Source: Macrostomum hystrix (Eukaryota; Platyhelminthes; Macrostomidae). Taken from it: a stretch of DNA of 64,000 bases. Every line of letters starts with the position of its first letter. Within the stretch, counting starts at the first letter, position 1. Positions 45,030 to 56,924 of the stretch are shown here, piece by piece. The stretch spans positions 2,030,001-2,094,000 of the forward strand of contig CATNEN010000011.1 of assembly GCA_950097015.1 (NCBI GenBank), written 5' to 3'. The translations under genes were made by a program, and so were the position numbers. The notes under the pieces were generated by a model. The model ran no database searches and was not told the DNA's origin. It worked only from the letters and a program-made list of their open reading frames with translations.

Positions 45030-48000
45030 TAGTGTTGTGTCATTGTGAGTGTCTGCAGTCTGTTGTGTCAGTGTGAGTAGCTGCAGTCTGATGTGTCGGT
45101 GTGAGTAGCTGCAGTCTGTTGTGTCATTGTGAGTGTCTGCAGTCTGTTGTGTCAGTGTGAGTGTCTGCAGTCTGTTGTGTCAGTGTGAGTGTCTGCAGTC
45201 TGTTGTGTCAGTGTGAGTAGCTGTTGTGTCAGTGTGAGTAGCTGCAGTCTGATGTGTCAGTGTGAGTAGCTGCAGTCTGATGTGTCAGTGTGAGTAGCTG
45301 CAGTCTGATGTGTGAGTGTGAGTAGCTGCAGTCTGATGTGTCAGTGTGAGTAGCTGCAGTCTGATGTGTCAGTGTGAGTAGCTGCAGTCTGATGTGTCAG
45401 TGTGAGTAGCTGCAGTCTGATGTGTGAGTGTGAGTAGCTGCAGTCTGATGTGTGAGTGTGAGTAGCTGCAGTCTGATGTGTCAGTGTGAGTAGCTGCAGT
45501 CTGTTGTGTCAGTGTGAGTAGATGCAGTCTGATGTGTCAGCGTGAGTAGCTGCAGTCTGATGTGTCAGTGTGAGTAGCTGCAGTCTGATGTGTCAGTGTG
45601 AGTAGCTGCAGTCTGATGTGTCAGTGTGAGTGTCTGCAGTCTGATGTGTGAGTGTGAGTAGCTGCAGTCTGATGTGTGAGTGTGAGTAGCTGCAGTCTGA
45701 TGTGTCAGTGTGAGTAGCTGCAGTCTGATGTGTGAGTGTGAGTAGCTGCAGTCTGATGTGTCAGTGTGAGTAGCTGCAGTCTGATGTGTCAGTGTGAGTA
45801 GCTGCAGTCTGATGTGTCAGTGTGAGTAGCTGCAGTCTGTTGTGTCAGTGTGAGTAGATGCAGTCTGATGTGTCAGCGTGAGTAGCTGCAGTCTGATGTG
45901 TCAGTGTGAGTAGCTGCAGTCTGATGTGTCAGTGTGAGTAGCTGCAGTCTGATGTGTCAGTGTGAGTAGCTGCAGTCTGATGTGTGAGTGTGAGTAGCTG
46001 CAGTCTGATGTGTGAGTGTGAGTAGCTGCAGTCTGATGTGTCAGTGTGAGTAGCTGCAGTCTGTTGTGTCAGTGTGAGTAGATGCAGTCTGATGTGTCAG
46101 CGTGAGTAGCTGCAGTCTGATGTGTCAGTGTGAGTAGCTGCAGTCTGTTGTGTCAGTGTGAGTAGCTGCAGTCTGATGTGTCAGTGTGAGTAGCTGCAGT
46201 CTGATGTGTCAGTGTGAGTAGCTGCAGTCTGATGTGTGAGTGTGAGTAGCTGCAGTCTGATGTGTCAGTGTGAGTAGCTGCAGTCTGATGTGTGAGTGTG
46301 AGTAGCTGCAGTCTGATGTGTGAGTGTGAGTAGCTGCAGTCTGATGTGTCAGTGTGAGTAGCTGCAGTCTGATGTGTCAGTGTGAGTAGCTGCAGTCTGA
46401 TGTGTCAGTGTGAGTAGCTGCAGTCTGTTGTGTCAGTGTGAGTAGATGCAGTCTGATGTGTCAGCGTGAGTAGCTGCAGTCTGATGTGTCAGTGTGAGTA
46501 GCTGCAGTCTGATGTGTCAGTGTGAGTAGCTGCAGTCTGATGTGTCAGTGTGAGTAGCTGCAGTCTGATGTGTCAGTGTGAGTAGCTGCAGTCTGATGTG
46601 TGAGTGTGAGTAGCTGTAGTCTGATGTGTCAGTGTGAGTAGCTGCAGTCTGATGTGTCAGTGTGAGTAGCTGCAGTCTGATGTGTCAGTGTGAGTAGCTG
46701 CAGTCTGTTGTGGCAGTGTGAGTAGCTGCAGTCTGATGTGTCAGTGTGAGTGTCTGCAGTCTGATGTGTCAGTGTGAGTAGCTGCAGTCTGATGTGTCAG
46801 TGTGAGTGTCTGCAGTCTGATGTGTCAGTGTGAGTGTCTGCAGTCTGATGTGTCAGTGTGAGTGTCTGCAGTCTGTTGTGGCAGTGTGAGTAGCTGCAGT
46901 CTGATGTGTCAGTGTGAGTGTCTGCAGTCTGATGTGTCAGTGTGAGTGTCTGCAGTCTGATGTGTCAGTGTGAGTGTCTGCAGTCTGTTGTGGCAGTGTG
47001 AGTAGCTGCAGTCTGATGTGTGAGTGTGAGTAGCTGCAGTCTGATGTGTCAGTGTGAGTAGCTGCAGTCTGATGTGTGAGTGTGAGTAGCTGTAGTCTGA
47101 TGTGTCAGTGTGAGTAGCTGCAGTCTGATGTGTCAGTGTGAGTAGCTGCAGTCTGATGTGTCAGTGTGAGTAGCTGCAGTCTGTTGTGGCAGTGTGAGTA
47201 GCTGCAGTCTGATGTGTCAGTGTGAGTGTCTGCAGTCTGATGTGTCAGTGTGAGTAGCTGCAGTCTGGTGTGTCAGTGTGAGTGTCTGCAGTCTGATTTG
47301 TCAGTGTGAGTGTCTGCAGTCTGATGTGTCAGTGTGAGTAGCTGCAGTCTGGTGTGTCAGTGTGAGTGTCTGCAGTCTGATGTGTCAGTGTGAGTAGCTG
47401 CAGTCTGATGTGTGAGTGTGAGTGTCTGCAGTCTGATGTGTCAGTGTGAGTAGCTGCAGTCTGATGTGTCAGTGTGAGTAGCTGCAGTCTGATGTGTCAG
47501 TGTGAGTAGCTGCAGTCTGATGTGTGAGTGTGAGTAGCTGCAGTCTGATGTGTGAGTGTGAGTAGCTGCAGTCTGATGTGTGAGTGTGAGTGTCTGCAGT
47601 CTGATGTGTGAGTGTGAGTGTCTGCAGTCTGATGTGTCAGTGTGAGTAGCTGCAGTCTGATGTGTCAGTGTGAGTAGCTGCAGTCTGATGTGTGAGTGTG
47701 AGTGTCTGCAGTCTGATGTGTCAGTGTGAGTAGCTGCAGTCTGATGTGTCAGTGTGAGTAGCTGCAGTCTGATGTGTCAGTGTGAGTAGCTGCAGTCTGA
47801 TGTGTCAGTGTGAGTGTCTGCAGTCTGATGTGTCAGTGTGAGTGTCTGCAGTCTGATGTGTGAGTGTGAGTAGCTGCAGTCTGATGTGTCAGTGTGAGTA
47901 GCTGCAGTCTGATGTGTCAGTGTGAGTAGCTGCAGTCTGATGTGTCAGTGTGAGTAGCTGCAGTCTGATGTGTCAGTGTGAGTAGCTGCAGTCTGATGTG

Positions 48001-48178
48001 TCAGTGTGAGTAGCTGCAGTCTGATGTGTCAGTGTGAGTAGCTGCAGTCTGATGTGTCAGTGTGAGTAGCTGCAGTCTGATGTGTCAGTGTGAGTAGCTG
48101 CAGTCTGATGTGTCAGTGTGAGTAGCTGCAGTCTGATGTGTCAGTGTGAGTAGCTGCAGTCTGATGTGTCAGTGGGTT
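45030..48178. repeat. 28-bp minisatellite, ~3.1 kb
   Basis: Some 110 tandem copies of a 28-bp unit containing GTGTGAGTAGCTGCAGTCTG, alternating with TGTGTCA or TGTGTGA and with GTGTCTGC or TAGCTGC variants. Variant order repeats in long blocks (compare 45500-45600, 45830-45930 and 46060-46130), indicating higher-order duplication. It lies between convergent RNF213 and DYNLT2B-like genes. It is the largest array in the window. Confidence 0.98.
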
Positions 48179-48332
48179 AGTTGTATATTTTTAGCGAGTC
48201 CTGTTTGAAGAAGAATCTGAATAAAACAAAGGCCATTTTCTTACTATTATAGGCATAAAATGTATTTTTACACGCCAACTGGCATCAGCAACAGGGGAAG
48301 CATGCCAGTGATGGTGAGTCAGTGGTGTCCTA

Positions 48333-48749
48333 TCAGTAGTGAAACACTCCGAATGCCACAGCCACGCAGAACAGGCTGTCGTTCATGAAGATGTCCTGCA
48401 CATAGTTGTCACTGTCGCTGTCCCACATGCAGCGGCAGGCCATCTTGACGCCCTGACCTCGTTGCTCTCCGATGGCCACCTGTACCACAAATTTGTATCG
48501 CTGCAGGCCGTGAGCTCTCAGCTTCGTTTTGATCTCGTCCGTGAGCTCCTTGCACAGGCTGCTGCTGGTCTCCTTGTCGTAGGTTTTTCCTTCCAGTCGT
48601 TCGACCAGCACTTTGTGAATGGTGGTCTGGGCTAGGAGCGGACGAAATTTGTTCTCAAAGTTGGGCCGTATGATGTAGGTGTGGGCAGCCTCCTCCACCT
48701 GCTTCTTCTGCTGCTGAAGCTGCTCTGTTGCCAATGACTCGTTTTGCAT
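48333..48749 (-). CDS. DYNLT2B: Tctex1-type dynein light chain (DYNLT2B/TCTEX1D2-like), 138 aa
   Basis: One uninterrupted exon. After a Gln-rich N-terminus comes the Tctex1 domain: YIIRPNFENKFRPLLAQTTI, VLVERLEGKTYDKETSS, LQRYKFVVQVAIGEQRGQGV, then CRCMWDSDSDNYVQDIFMND and SLFCVAVAFGVFHY. The motifs RYKxVVQVxIGEQRG and DNYxxDxFMNDSLFC are diagnostic of the TCTEX1D2 group. Family role: light chain of cytoplasmic dynein-2 needed for retrograde intraflagellar transport. Start ATGCAGAACGAG; the length is normal for the family. It is divergent from the ENO4-like gene across 417 bp. Confidence 0.95.
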   Translation of the reverse strand: MQNESLATEQLQQQKKQVEEAAHTYIIRPNFENKFRPLLAQTTIHKVLVERLEGKTYDKETSSSLCKELTDEIKTKLRAHGLQRYKFVVQVAIGEQRGQGVKMACRCMWDSDSDNYVQDIFMNDSLFCVAVAFGVFHY

Positions 48750-49166
48750 AGTGGAGTCTCGAGGCTTTGCTAAGCTTGGAATGCGAAACTGCTATCTTAG
48801 CTTAGTTTCTGTTCTAACAGTTGTTATATTGAAGTCTCTCAGCCCACAGTGGGTAAGAATGTACATTCGGACTTGGGTAATGTACACCTGAGCTGCAAGT
48901 TGTCATGACAGCAGGTGAGACAGGAAAGGTAGGCAGAGAGAGGCAGCGGAGGGCAAGGCAGAAACAGGTTGAAAGAGAATAGTTTTGAGTACAGCAATTG
49001 TGCATAGCAAGGGAGCGTGAGCAAGCGTTGCCATGGACTCTCTTCTCTCTCTTCAACACTCTCCAGTCTCTATTGCAATGAGCTGAGTTTCCAGGTGTAA
49101 AATAGCTTCAGTATTAACAAACTGACTGTTCTGTTTGGAAGACTTTCGGTCGGCCAGCCAGAAGCC
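48750..49166. promoter_or_regulatory. Shared bidirectional promoter region (DYNLT2B / ENO4)
   Basis: This 417-bp interval separates two start codons pointing outward, so it must hold both promoters and 5' UTRs. I see no certain RFX-type X-box or TATA box. It contains purine-rich GAGACAGGAAAGGTAGGCAG (about 48917-48936). Confidence 0.55.
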
Positions 49167-51098
49167 ATGGACGATGCCAAAATGCAGGCCATGCGGGCAC
49201 ATCAGCTGCACCAGCTGAAGAAGGAGGCGATCGCCTACTACCAGGCCAACGGCGTGCCGCTGAAGATGGAGGACGCGCTGAACCAGATGTTCCGCGAACG
49301 GCCCGACTGTGTCTACGGCTACCTGTCCAACTACTTCGAGCTGCTGGCACAGCCGCCGGTGATCAGCGGCCTGCGCGCCTATCGCTGCTGGGACTCCCGC
49401 GGAGTCGACAGCCTCGCAGCCGAGGTCAGCTGTCGGCATCGCAACGAGGACCGCGTCGCCGGTAAAAGCCGCGCCGTACTCCAGGTCACCGTCGGCGAGC
49501 ACGACAAGCCGGAGGAGCGCGATCGAGAGTCTCAGGAGTTGAAGCAGCATGTCGAAGCCGGCTTGTGTCTGGTGAACGAAGGCCCGCTGCGAGACCTAGT
49601 CGAGCAGGCCTTCGACCCGAGGCATCAGCGAGCCATCGACGAATTCCTGCTGGCCAGACTGCAGGCCGAGGAGGACCGGGTCAAGGACCAGCTGCAGCGC
49701 GAATTGGACGAAGCGGCTGCTGCCGCGGCAGCGTCCGGCGCTGAAGCATCCGGTGGCTCAGAGAACGCCTCGCCGCAGCATCAGGCGCCTGCGGCGGCTG
49801 GCAAGGCCGCTGGAGGCAGCGCCAAGAAGCGCGGCGGAGGCAAAGGCGGAAAAGAGGTGAGTTTTTTGGGCCTGTGTTCCTTTGAGCATTATTAGAGTCA
49901 ACTGCTTCAACGGCTCCGAAACGATTCCCAATGTCCTGTCCAGGTCGTCATCGTGCCCGACGAGCCCCGCGAGGGCCTCTTCCCGGGCTGCCTGGCGCTC
50001 AGCTGCCTGTCGGCTGCCTGCGCCGCCGCCGGAGCTGCCGCCGCTGGTCTGCCACTCTACAAACACCTGCGCCAGCAGCTGGCCGACGGTCCTGACGACC
50101 CGTGCGACTGGCGCCTACCGCTGCCTATGCTGACCATTCTGAGCGGTGGCAGGGCTAGTCCCGGCAAGAGCAACTGCGTCAAGGAGTACATGATCGTGCC
50201 CAAGCCTGGTCTGGCGTTCGACAGGGTGTTGTGCGACTCAGTGGCCGTCTACCAGCAGGTGGCCAAGGCCCTCAGCGTCAAAGGAGGCCCAGCGGCTCGT
50301 TTCACTAACGACACCGGCGCCCTGAACACCGTGATCGATCGGCCGGAGACTGGATTCGACCTGATCAACGACGCTCTGAAAGTCCTCGAGCTGACTGACT
50401 CGTTCGACCTGGCCGCGAACATCGCCGGCCACGAGCTGTTCGACTACGAGAAGGGCAAGTACGATCTGGCCCAGGGAACTCAGAAATCGCCGGACGAGGC
50501 GGCCGACTTTCTTGACGACTTGAGCGCCAAGCAGGCCTCGCTGGTGGCGCTGATCGACCCGTTGAGGCGCGTTGAACGCGATGCCTGGATCCGGCTGTGC
50601 CAGAAGGCCTCACAGCGCTGCCTCATCATCGGTGACGCTACGCAGCACCGGACAGGTCGCCTGCTGGCTGAGCTGCAGCAGATGGAGCAGCGGGAGGCTG
50701 AGGCTGAGAAAGCTCAGGATGAGGGTGAGCAGGAGCAGCAGGAGCAGGACAAGCAACAGTTGGAGCCGCTGCTCACCTCGGGCTGGGTTGCGAGGCTTCA
50801 GCAGCGAAACACCGTCACGGAGCTCTTTGACTGCGCCAAAAGAATGCGCGCCGCAGGTCAAGTGGTCTTGGCCGCGGTCGGTCCAAGCGACAACGGTGAC
50901 ACGGCCATTGTGGACCTGGCGGTGGCCATCGGGGCCAGGTACCTGAAACTCGGCGCTCCGGTACGGGCTGAGCGCATCGACAAGCTGCAACGCCTGGCCG
51001 AGATTGGAGATGAGTTGCGCTCAGGCGACCAGCTCACCCAGTGGGAGCAACTGCGCCCGAAGCTGCTCAGACCGCGCGGCTCCGAGACGCCCGAAGGC

Positions 51099-51131
<33 letters not shown>

Positions 51132-51191
51132 GATCCGCAACCGTCTGCTGGAAAAAGTCGCAAGAGCTCATCGTCGGTTTCCAAAGCCTGA
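49167..51191 (+). CDS. ENO4: Enolase-4 (ENO4)-like protein, 2 exons, 645 aa
   Basis: Exons 49167-49856 and 49944-51191 (phase 0). The N-terminus (LKKEAIAYYQANGVPLKMED, YGYLSNYFELLAQPPVISG) matches the ENO4-specific helical N-terminal extension. It is followed by an Ala-rich, Lys/Gly-rich linker (KKRGGGKGGK). The enolase barrel is recognisable by GHELFDYEKGKYDL, SLVALIDPLRR, DNGDTAIVDLAVAIGARYLK and GAPVRAERIDKLQRL. The lysine of the LKLGAP strand is kept. The other catalytic lysine of true enolases appears replaced by Arg (ARLQQRNTVTEL), by hand alignment only. ENO4 is a sperm-flagellum protein in mammals, needed for fibrous sheath assembly. The C-terminus ends in a 10-Gln run coded by CAG repeats and a Ser/Lys tail. 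Confidence 0.9.
51106..51131 (+). repeat. CAG microsatellite coding polyglutamine in ENO4-like
   Basis: Nine CAG/CAA triplets in a row near the C-terminus, just after GEGE. It lies in the coding frame. Confidence 0.9.
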
Positions 51192-51968
51192 GACTTACCA
51201 ATCTGAGTATCCAGAAACTGCTTATTTGACTGCAGTCCAGCCCAATCTGACACTCCTTCGCTAACAAAATACAATATGTTATATTGTTCGTGCGCAGAAA
51301 GTTCTGAAATATAAATAATTTTCATAACTTCCACTCGCTGATTTAGAAGCATCATTTTTTAGCAGCAATACTAAAAAACGGTGCATAAAAAAGCTAGAAG
51401 TCTAGAATAGGCATGTCTGGTTCCCAGCAATGCGCAGCATTTGGGTGTGTTCTTCTATTGATCGCTGCGTCCAGTTGTGTGAGGCCGGGCCACCATAGTC
51501 GGTATTAGTTGCGTCTCTACGTAATACACCCAGCGTTAGTCATTCCAGCCAGAAGTTGTGTTCGCATCCTACCGGATTAGAAAAGGCCACAGCTAGCTTT
51601 TCGCGCTGCTTTTGTCTCCCACCGTCGTACACTGGCTACTTACTGCATCCACTCGCGGGAAATGCAATCCAGCCAGACGGCCAACCCACCCCTCCTCCGT
51701 CCCGTTTCGTTCGCCGTCCCTTCCGTGCGCGCTCCGCTGTGTACGTTCAATACTGGGTCGATGGTCTGAACAGGGCGGCATGGGCTGGGAGAGAGGGAGA
51801 GAGAGGCCACTCTCTTTCCCACTCCCTCTCCCCTCAGCCCAACCCCCTCCTTATCACCAGCCTGAATACTGACGGCAATCATAAAAACTAGAATTTCCAA
51901 CTGAAGGCTGGGCGTCCAGACTCCGCAATAGAAGGCCATTGTGATTCAGTTATTCAAGTCATTGCGCA
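51192..51968. other. Intergenic region between ENO4-like and the DOMON/b561 gene
   Basis: The first 150 bp are AT-rich and are probably the ENO4-like 3' UTR. The rest is GC-rich with C/T runs (about 51800-51850) and presumably carries the promoter and 5' UTR of the next gene. I see no further gene. Confidence 0.5.
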
Positions 51969-54444
51969 ATGCAAGGCATTATCACTGCGATGATGCTGCA
52001 GCCAGTCCTCCTCGCTGTGCTGGCCCTGGCCATCGTCAGCGCCCAGCCACTCTATCCGGTGCTATGCGATCCGGCTCGCGAGGGCTGCATCAAGGCTCCT
52101 GTAGAATGTCGGAGCGTGTTCCGCGGCGTCGGCTCGTTCAGCGGAGACGAGCTGCAGTGCACCTACGCTGCTGCCTGGCGATTTATTAACGGCGACCTGG
52201 AAGTGGAGATCAGCGGCCAGGTGGGCCCGAATGGCGGCTTCGTTGCTCTGGGCTTCTCGCCGGATAAGAAAGCGACCAGCGGCCTGGCCTTGGTCTGTTT
52301 CAAGAGTTCCGGGAACTCGGGCGTCTCTGTGCGTCTGGCTGCCTACAGATCTGGCGACCTGACGGAGCTGCTGCCACTGTCCAGCGTCCTGGCCGAGGCG
52401 GACAGTGCGCCGCACTTTGAGCCAGATCAGCCGCAGCAGGGTGGCTACTACTACACCCTGAAGAAGCTGGGCTACTCCGTCATCGAGTGCAGAGCCCGGC
52501 TGAAGCTCTCGGCTTCGTCAGACGGTCGGCTGACATTCCTGCAGCGGCCTCGGGATCCCACGGTGAGTGAACTGGATGAGCTGGGACTGGCTGTTAGACA
52601 CTAGCTGTTAGACACTAGCTGTTAGACACTGGCTGTTAGACACTAGCTGTTAGACACTGGCTGTTAGACACTAGCTGTTAGACACTAGCTGTTAGACACT
52701 GGCTGTTAGAAACTGGCTGTTAGACACTAGCTGTTAGACACTAGCTGTTAGACACTGGCTGTTAGACACTAGCTGTTAGACACTAGCTGTTAGACACTGG
52801 CTGTTAGACACTAGCTGTTAGACACTAGCTGTTAGACACTGGCTGTTAGACACTAGCTGTTAGACACTGGCTGTTAGACACTAGCTGTTAGACACTAGCT
52901 GTTAGACACTGGCTGTTAGAAACTGGCTGTTAGACACTAGCTGTTAGACACTAGCTGTTAGACACTGGCTGTTAGACACTAGCTGTTAGACACTAGCTGT
53001 TAGACACTGGCTGTTAGACACTAGCTGTTAGACACTGGCTGTTAGACACTGGCTGTTAGAAACTGGCTGTTAGACATAGCTGTTAGATACATTTGACGAA
53101 CGAACCAACTCCGCAACAGGTGTACATGACGGCCTCGCTAGGCAATGAGCCGCCATCGCCTACAGGCGAGGGCATCGACAAGCCAACCTGGACCTACACC
53201 ACACCGCCACGCCGGCTGTCCGATGTCGGCCTTCGTGCTAGTCAGCCGAGGAGCGGTCTGGCGAAGGCTCACGGCTGCTTCATGATCCTGGCCTGGGTGA
53301 TGTGCGCCTCAATTGGCACTCTGCTAGCCAGGTAGGCGGAGGATGACGCCATCTAGATTCTAGGAATCACGCCATCTAGATTCTAGGAATCACGCCATCT
53401 AGATTCTAGGAATCACGCCATCTAGATTCTAGGAATCACGCCATCTAGATTCTAGGAATCACGCAATCTAGATTCTAGGAATCATGCAATCTTGATTCTT
53501 GGAATCTCGCAATCTAGATTCTAAGAAACATGAATGACTCCCCAATGACCCTAGAATGGCTCCCCAATGACCCTCGAATGGCTCCCCAATGACCCTAGAA
53601 TGACTCTCCAATGACCCTAGAATGGCTCCCCATTGACCCTAGCATGACTCCCCAACGACCTTATAATGGCTCCCCAATAACCCCAGCATGACTCCCCAAT
53701 GACCTTATAATGGCTCCCCAATAACCCCAGCATGACTCCCCAATGACCCTAGACTGACACTGACCGGCACCTCGCAGGTACTACAAGCTGCAGTGGCCGG
53801 GCCGCCTGTTGGGTCGCGAAGCTGCCTGGTTCCAGCTTCACCGTGTCCTCATGGCTGTCTGCTGTTGTTTTACACTGCTCAGCTTCATTCTCATCTTCAT
53901 CGATCTTCGTGGCTACAGCGGCCTGGACACTTTCCCGGAGCTGCTACACCCAATCCTGGGCATCATCGTCACCATCCTGACGGTGCTGAATCCGTTGGTG
54001 GCTCTGTGCCGCTGCGATCCTACCCACGAGAACCGGCCCTGCTTCAACTGGATCCACTGGCTCATTGGCACCATCGCCTACGTGCTGGCTGTATTGAACC
54101 TCTTCCTTGGCCTTCGCATGGAACGCGCAGGCGATCTTAGCAGCATCAACTATCACGTCTGGCTGCTAATCTTCTTCGTCCTATTCCAGTTCATTGTTGA
54201 GATAATCCTGGAGATTCACACCCTGTACCATTGGAAGCGCAACAAGAAGCAGTGGCAGGCCTACCGACTCGAGCTAGATGAGTACAATGCGGCCAAGACA
54301 AACCCGGCTTCGCTGCAGCCGCGCTCCCGACCAGTCGAGCCTCTGCCTCGCGGACGCTGCCTTCGGGCCTTCCTGCTGTCGCTGCACGCTGTGGTGGCCG
54401 CTGCTGTCGCCTTCATTCTGTGCATTGTGATTCTGGCCTACTAA
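51969..54444 (+). CDS. DOMON plus cytochrome b561 membrane reductase (FRRS1-like), 490 aa
   Basis: Exons 51969-52562, 53120-53331 and 53778-54444 (phases 0, 2). An N-terminal signal peptide (MMLQPVLLAVLALAIVSAQP) is followed by a DOMON domain in residues about 40-195. The domain includes AAWRFINGDLEVEISGQV and GGFVALGFSPDKKATSG. Then come five or six membrane helices of a cytochrome b561 core. The four expected heme-ligand histidines are present: H249 (KAHGCFMILAW), H290 (WFQLHRVLM), H326 (ELLHPILGII) and H362 (NWIHWLIGTIAY). FRRS1/SDR2-type proteins use such a core to move electrons across membranes (ferric or ascorbate-linked reduction). The Reeler domain of vertebrate FRRS1 is absent. The C-terminus has a Pro/Arg-rich cytoplasmic loop and a last helix ending ILAY. 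Specific substrate unknown. Confidence 0.88.
52590..53088. repeat. 14-bp minisatellite TAGCTGTTAGACAC
   Basis: About 35 units of TAGCTGTTAGACAC or TGGCTGTTAGACAC (with GAAAC variants) in a recurring A/G order. It fills intron 1 of the DOMON/b561 gene from about 25 nt after the donor. Confidence 0.95.
53340..53765. repeat. Two adjacent arrays: 23-bp and 22-bp units
   Basis: Positions 53345-53525 hold a 23-bp unit containing GCCATCTAGATTCTAGGAAT. Positions 53530-53760 hold a 22-bp unit containing AATGACCCTAGAATGGCTCC. Together they fill intron 2 of the DOMON/b561 gene. The first unit recurs at 55570-56175. Confidence 0.95.
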
Positions 54445-55569
54445 TTCACCTTCTGATAACTATGGAGGGATTAACAGTTAAAGCTGAAATGTAACGACTG
54501 GTAACACCTAGCTGGGTCCTGAATATCTGTTAACCAAGCACCTGCATTCTGCATTCTGCTTCAATTAAAGCATTTTTGTGAGCGAATTCATCCTACGGGC
54601 GGGATATTTAATTCAGATGTCTATGGCCCAAACAGATTCAAGTAATTTAATAAAATTTTCATTACCGCCTCAACTGTCTATGGCAGAAAATGCCTTTCAC
54701 TTGAACTAAATTTCGACATTGACAACTGGCAGAAGTTTCAAACCGACCATAGACTACAAGGTTGATTTGACTTTGCTTGCTCATAGGATGTACTCGCTTT
54801 CAAAAATGCTACAGTACAATTAATTATCTAGCATGCAGGCTCACTAATTTTTATCTTAGCCTAATCGCTTTAGCGGCCTTTTTATGCATTGTCCAAAACT
54901 CAGCCAGCATAGTTAATCTCATAATTGCTTATTTTGTTTACAATCATTATTAAAAGAAATTTTCGCGAAATCTGACTTTATTTATTGGCAGTAGTATTCC
55001 TAGTCGTTTTATTAATTATTCTAATAATCCAAAAAATTGCAGTTCGCCGTTAGATTATGTCTTTTAAGCTTGTTTAAAGCAACAAATCAATTTTGTACCT
55101 TTATCAAAGCTGCAATCTGTGTTTCGATGCTCGTGAGCGGGTTTTCTGCTCATGGCTAAATGTACAGCTAAGCTAAAATTTAATCTTTTGTAACCAACAA
55201 CCCTTCGCTTCATTTGCTAACTTAAATATTTTCTTGAACGAGTCAAACCAATTGCTTTGCTTGTCGCATCACTAGCAGTTATTCTGTTAAACTGTTTTGT
55301 ACTATAACATTTTATTGCATGACAACAAAAGTACATTTTGTAATAGTTCTAATAACTCTGCTGCTAAAACACAGTGTGCTTTATGGGTTCGATTCAATTT
55401 TAAATTTGTTCAGTTCAGTTCAGTACATCGTTTTTTGTTTAAAAATAAGTGCTGAATTGAGTAAAGAAAATAATTTTTTCCGGTTTAGCTTATGGGCGTC
55501 TATATACAGCATCGCCATCGCTATATATGACATCATAGGTGACTTATATACTTTAGTTCAAGAGTCTAT
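54445..55569. other. 3' UTR and gene-free AT-rich region
   Basis: ATTAAA at 54564-54569 is the probable polyadenylation signal of the DOMON/b561 gene. ACCGACCATAGACTACAAGG at about 54741-54760 resembles the CCATAGACTACAGA motifs in RNF213 intron 8. The open frame 55319-55630 is AT-rich and runs into the next repeat, so I do not call it a gene. Confidence 0.5.
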
Positions 55570-56178
55570 AAGTCTAGATTCTTGGAATCACGTCATCTAC
55601 ATTCTAGGAATCACGCCATCTAGATTCTAGGAATCTCATCATCTAGATTCTAGGAATCTCACCATCTAGATTCTCGGAATCTCATCATCTAGATTCTCGG
55701 AAACTCATCATCTAGATTCTAGGAATCTCATCATCTAGATTCTAGGAATCTCATCATCTAGATTCTGGGAATCATGCCATCTAGATTCTAGGAATCACGC
55801 CATCTAGATTCAAGGAATCAGCCATCTAGATTCTAGGAATCACGCCATCTAGATTCAAGGAATCACGCCATCTAGATTCTAGGAATCATGCCATCTGCAT
55901 TCAAGGAATCACGCCATCTAGATTCTAGGACTCACGCTATCTAGATTCTTAGAAACACGCCATATAGTTTCTTGGAATCACGCCATCTAGTTTATTGGAA
56001 TCACGCCATCTAGTTTCTTGGAATCACGCCATCTCGTTTCTTGGAATCACGCCATCTAGTTTCTTGGAATCACGCCATCTAGATTCTAGGAATCACGCCA
56101 TCTAGATTCTAGGAATCACGCCATCTAGATTCTAGGAATCACGCCATCTAGATTCTATGAATCACGCCATCTAGATTT
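55570..56178. repeat. Second array of the 23-bp CATCTAGATTCTAGGAATCACGC family
   Basis: About 26 copies of the unit seen in intron 2 of the upstream gene (GCCATCTAGATTCTAGGAAT plus CAC). Here it is intergenic and more diverged (TCATC, TTTCTTG and ATTCAAG variants in blocks). Confidence 0.95.
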
Positions 56179-56924
56179 AAAACTTCGCTTAATCTTCGCT
56201 TAGAGAGTCAAACCAAATCACTGCTTTGCCAATCAGCATAGACAATGAGCAAATTGGAATCTTACTTTTCCTATAAGATTCATATATCCTAAGCGTACAG
56301 CATCTGCTTATAGTGCTTCGAGTCACACATAGCGGAACAGTCACGCAGCAACCGTGAGAAATTCGGGCGCCTTGGTTCCCATCTTAATAAATGTCTCAAC
56401 AAAGAAAGCAGAAATAAAACTATTTTGCTGCCGTCTAATTAGTGCGAGTTGAATTGCCATAAAATTATTGTCCTACACAAGCATTGACGCCTAAGAGAGC
56501 ACATAAAAGTATGCTTTTCAATCAAAAATGTTAGTCAGTCAGATGTGCACAGTCTGGAAAATTTCTTATCGAATGGTGCGAGTTGGGTTAAAAAAGTGAA
56601 ATTATTTTTCAGCCAGGTCAAATGTCTCTTGTGTGGCAAAAAAAGTTTTTCTCGGTGTACGAAATTTTGATGAATTGTGTCAAATGAGCTTGATCACGTG
56701 ATTGATATTTTGTAGCTGTGAATAAACCCGACCTTTATTAATAAATAAGCACTCATTTTAATACGAAGTCTAATACCAAGGTAAAATTTCGAACGGTATT
56801 TACAACTCGATTAGCAGTAGGACTACCAAGCCATTTTGCCGCCCGTTTTTATACCAAGTGGGGTCCCTGACATTTTTTTTGGCAGCGCCCGAATGCTAAC
56901 AGCATTCGGTGGTGACTGATTGGT
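56179..56924. other. Gene-free stretch
   Basis: Mostly AT-rich without coding pattern. GATCACGTGATTGAT at about 56692-56706 is an isolated palindromic E-box. Confidence 0.45.
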
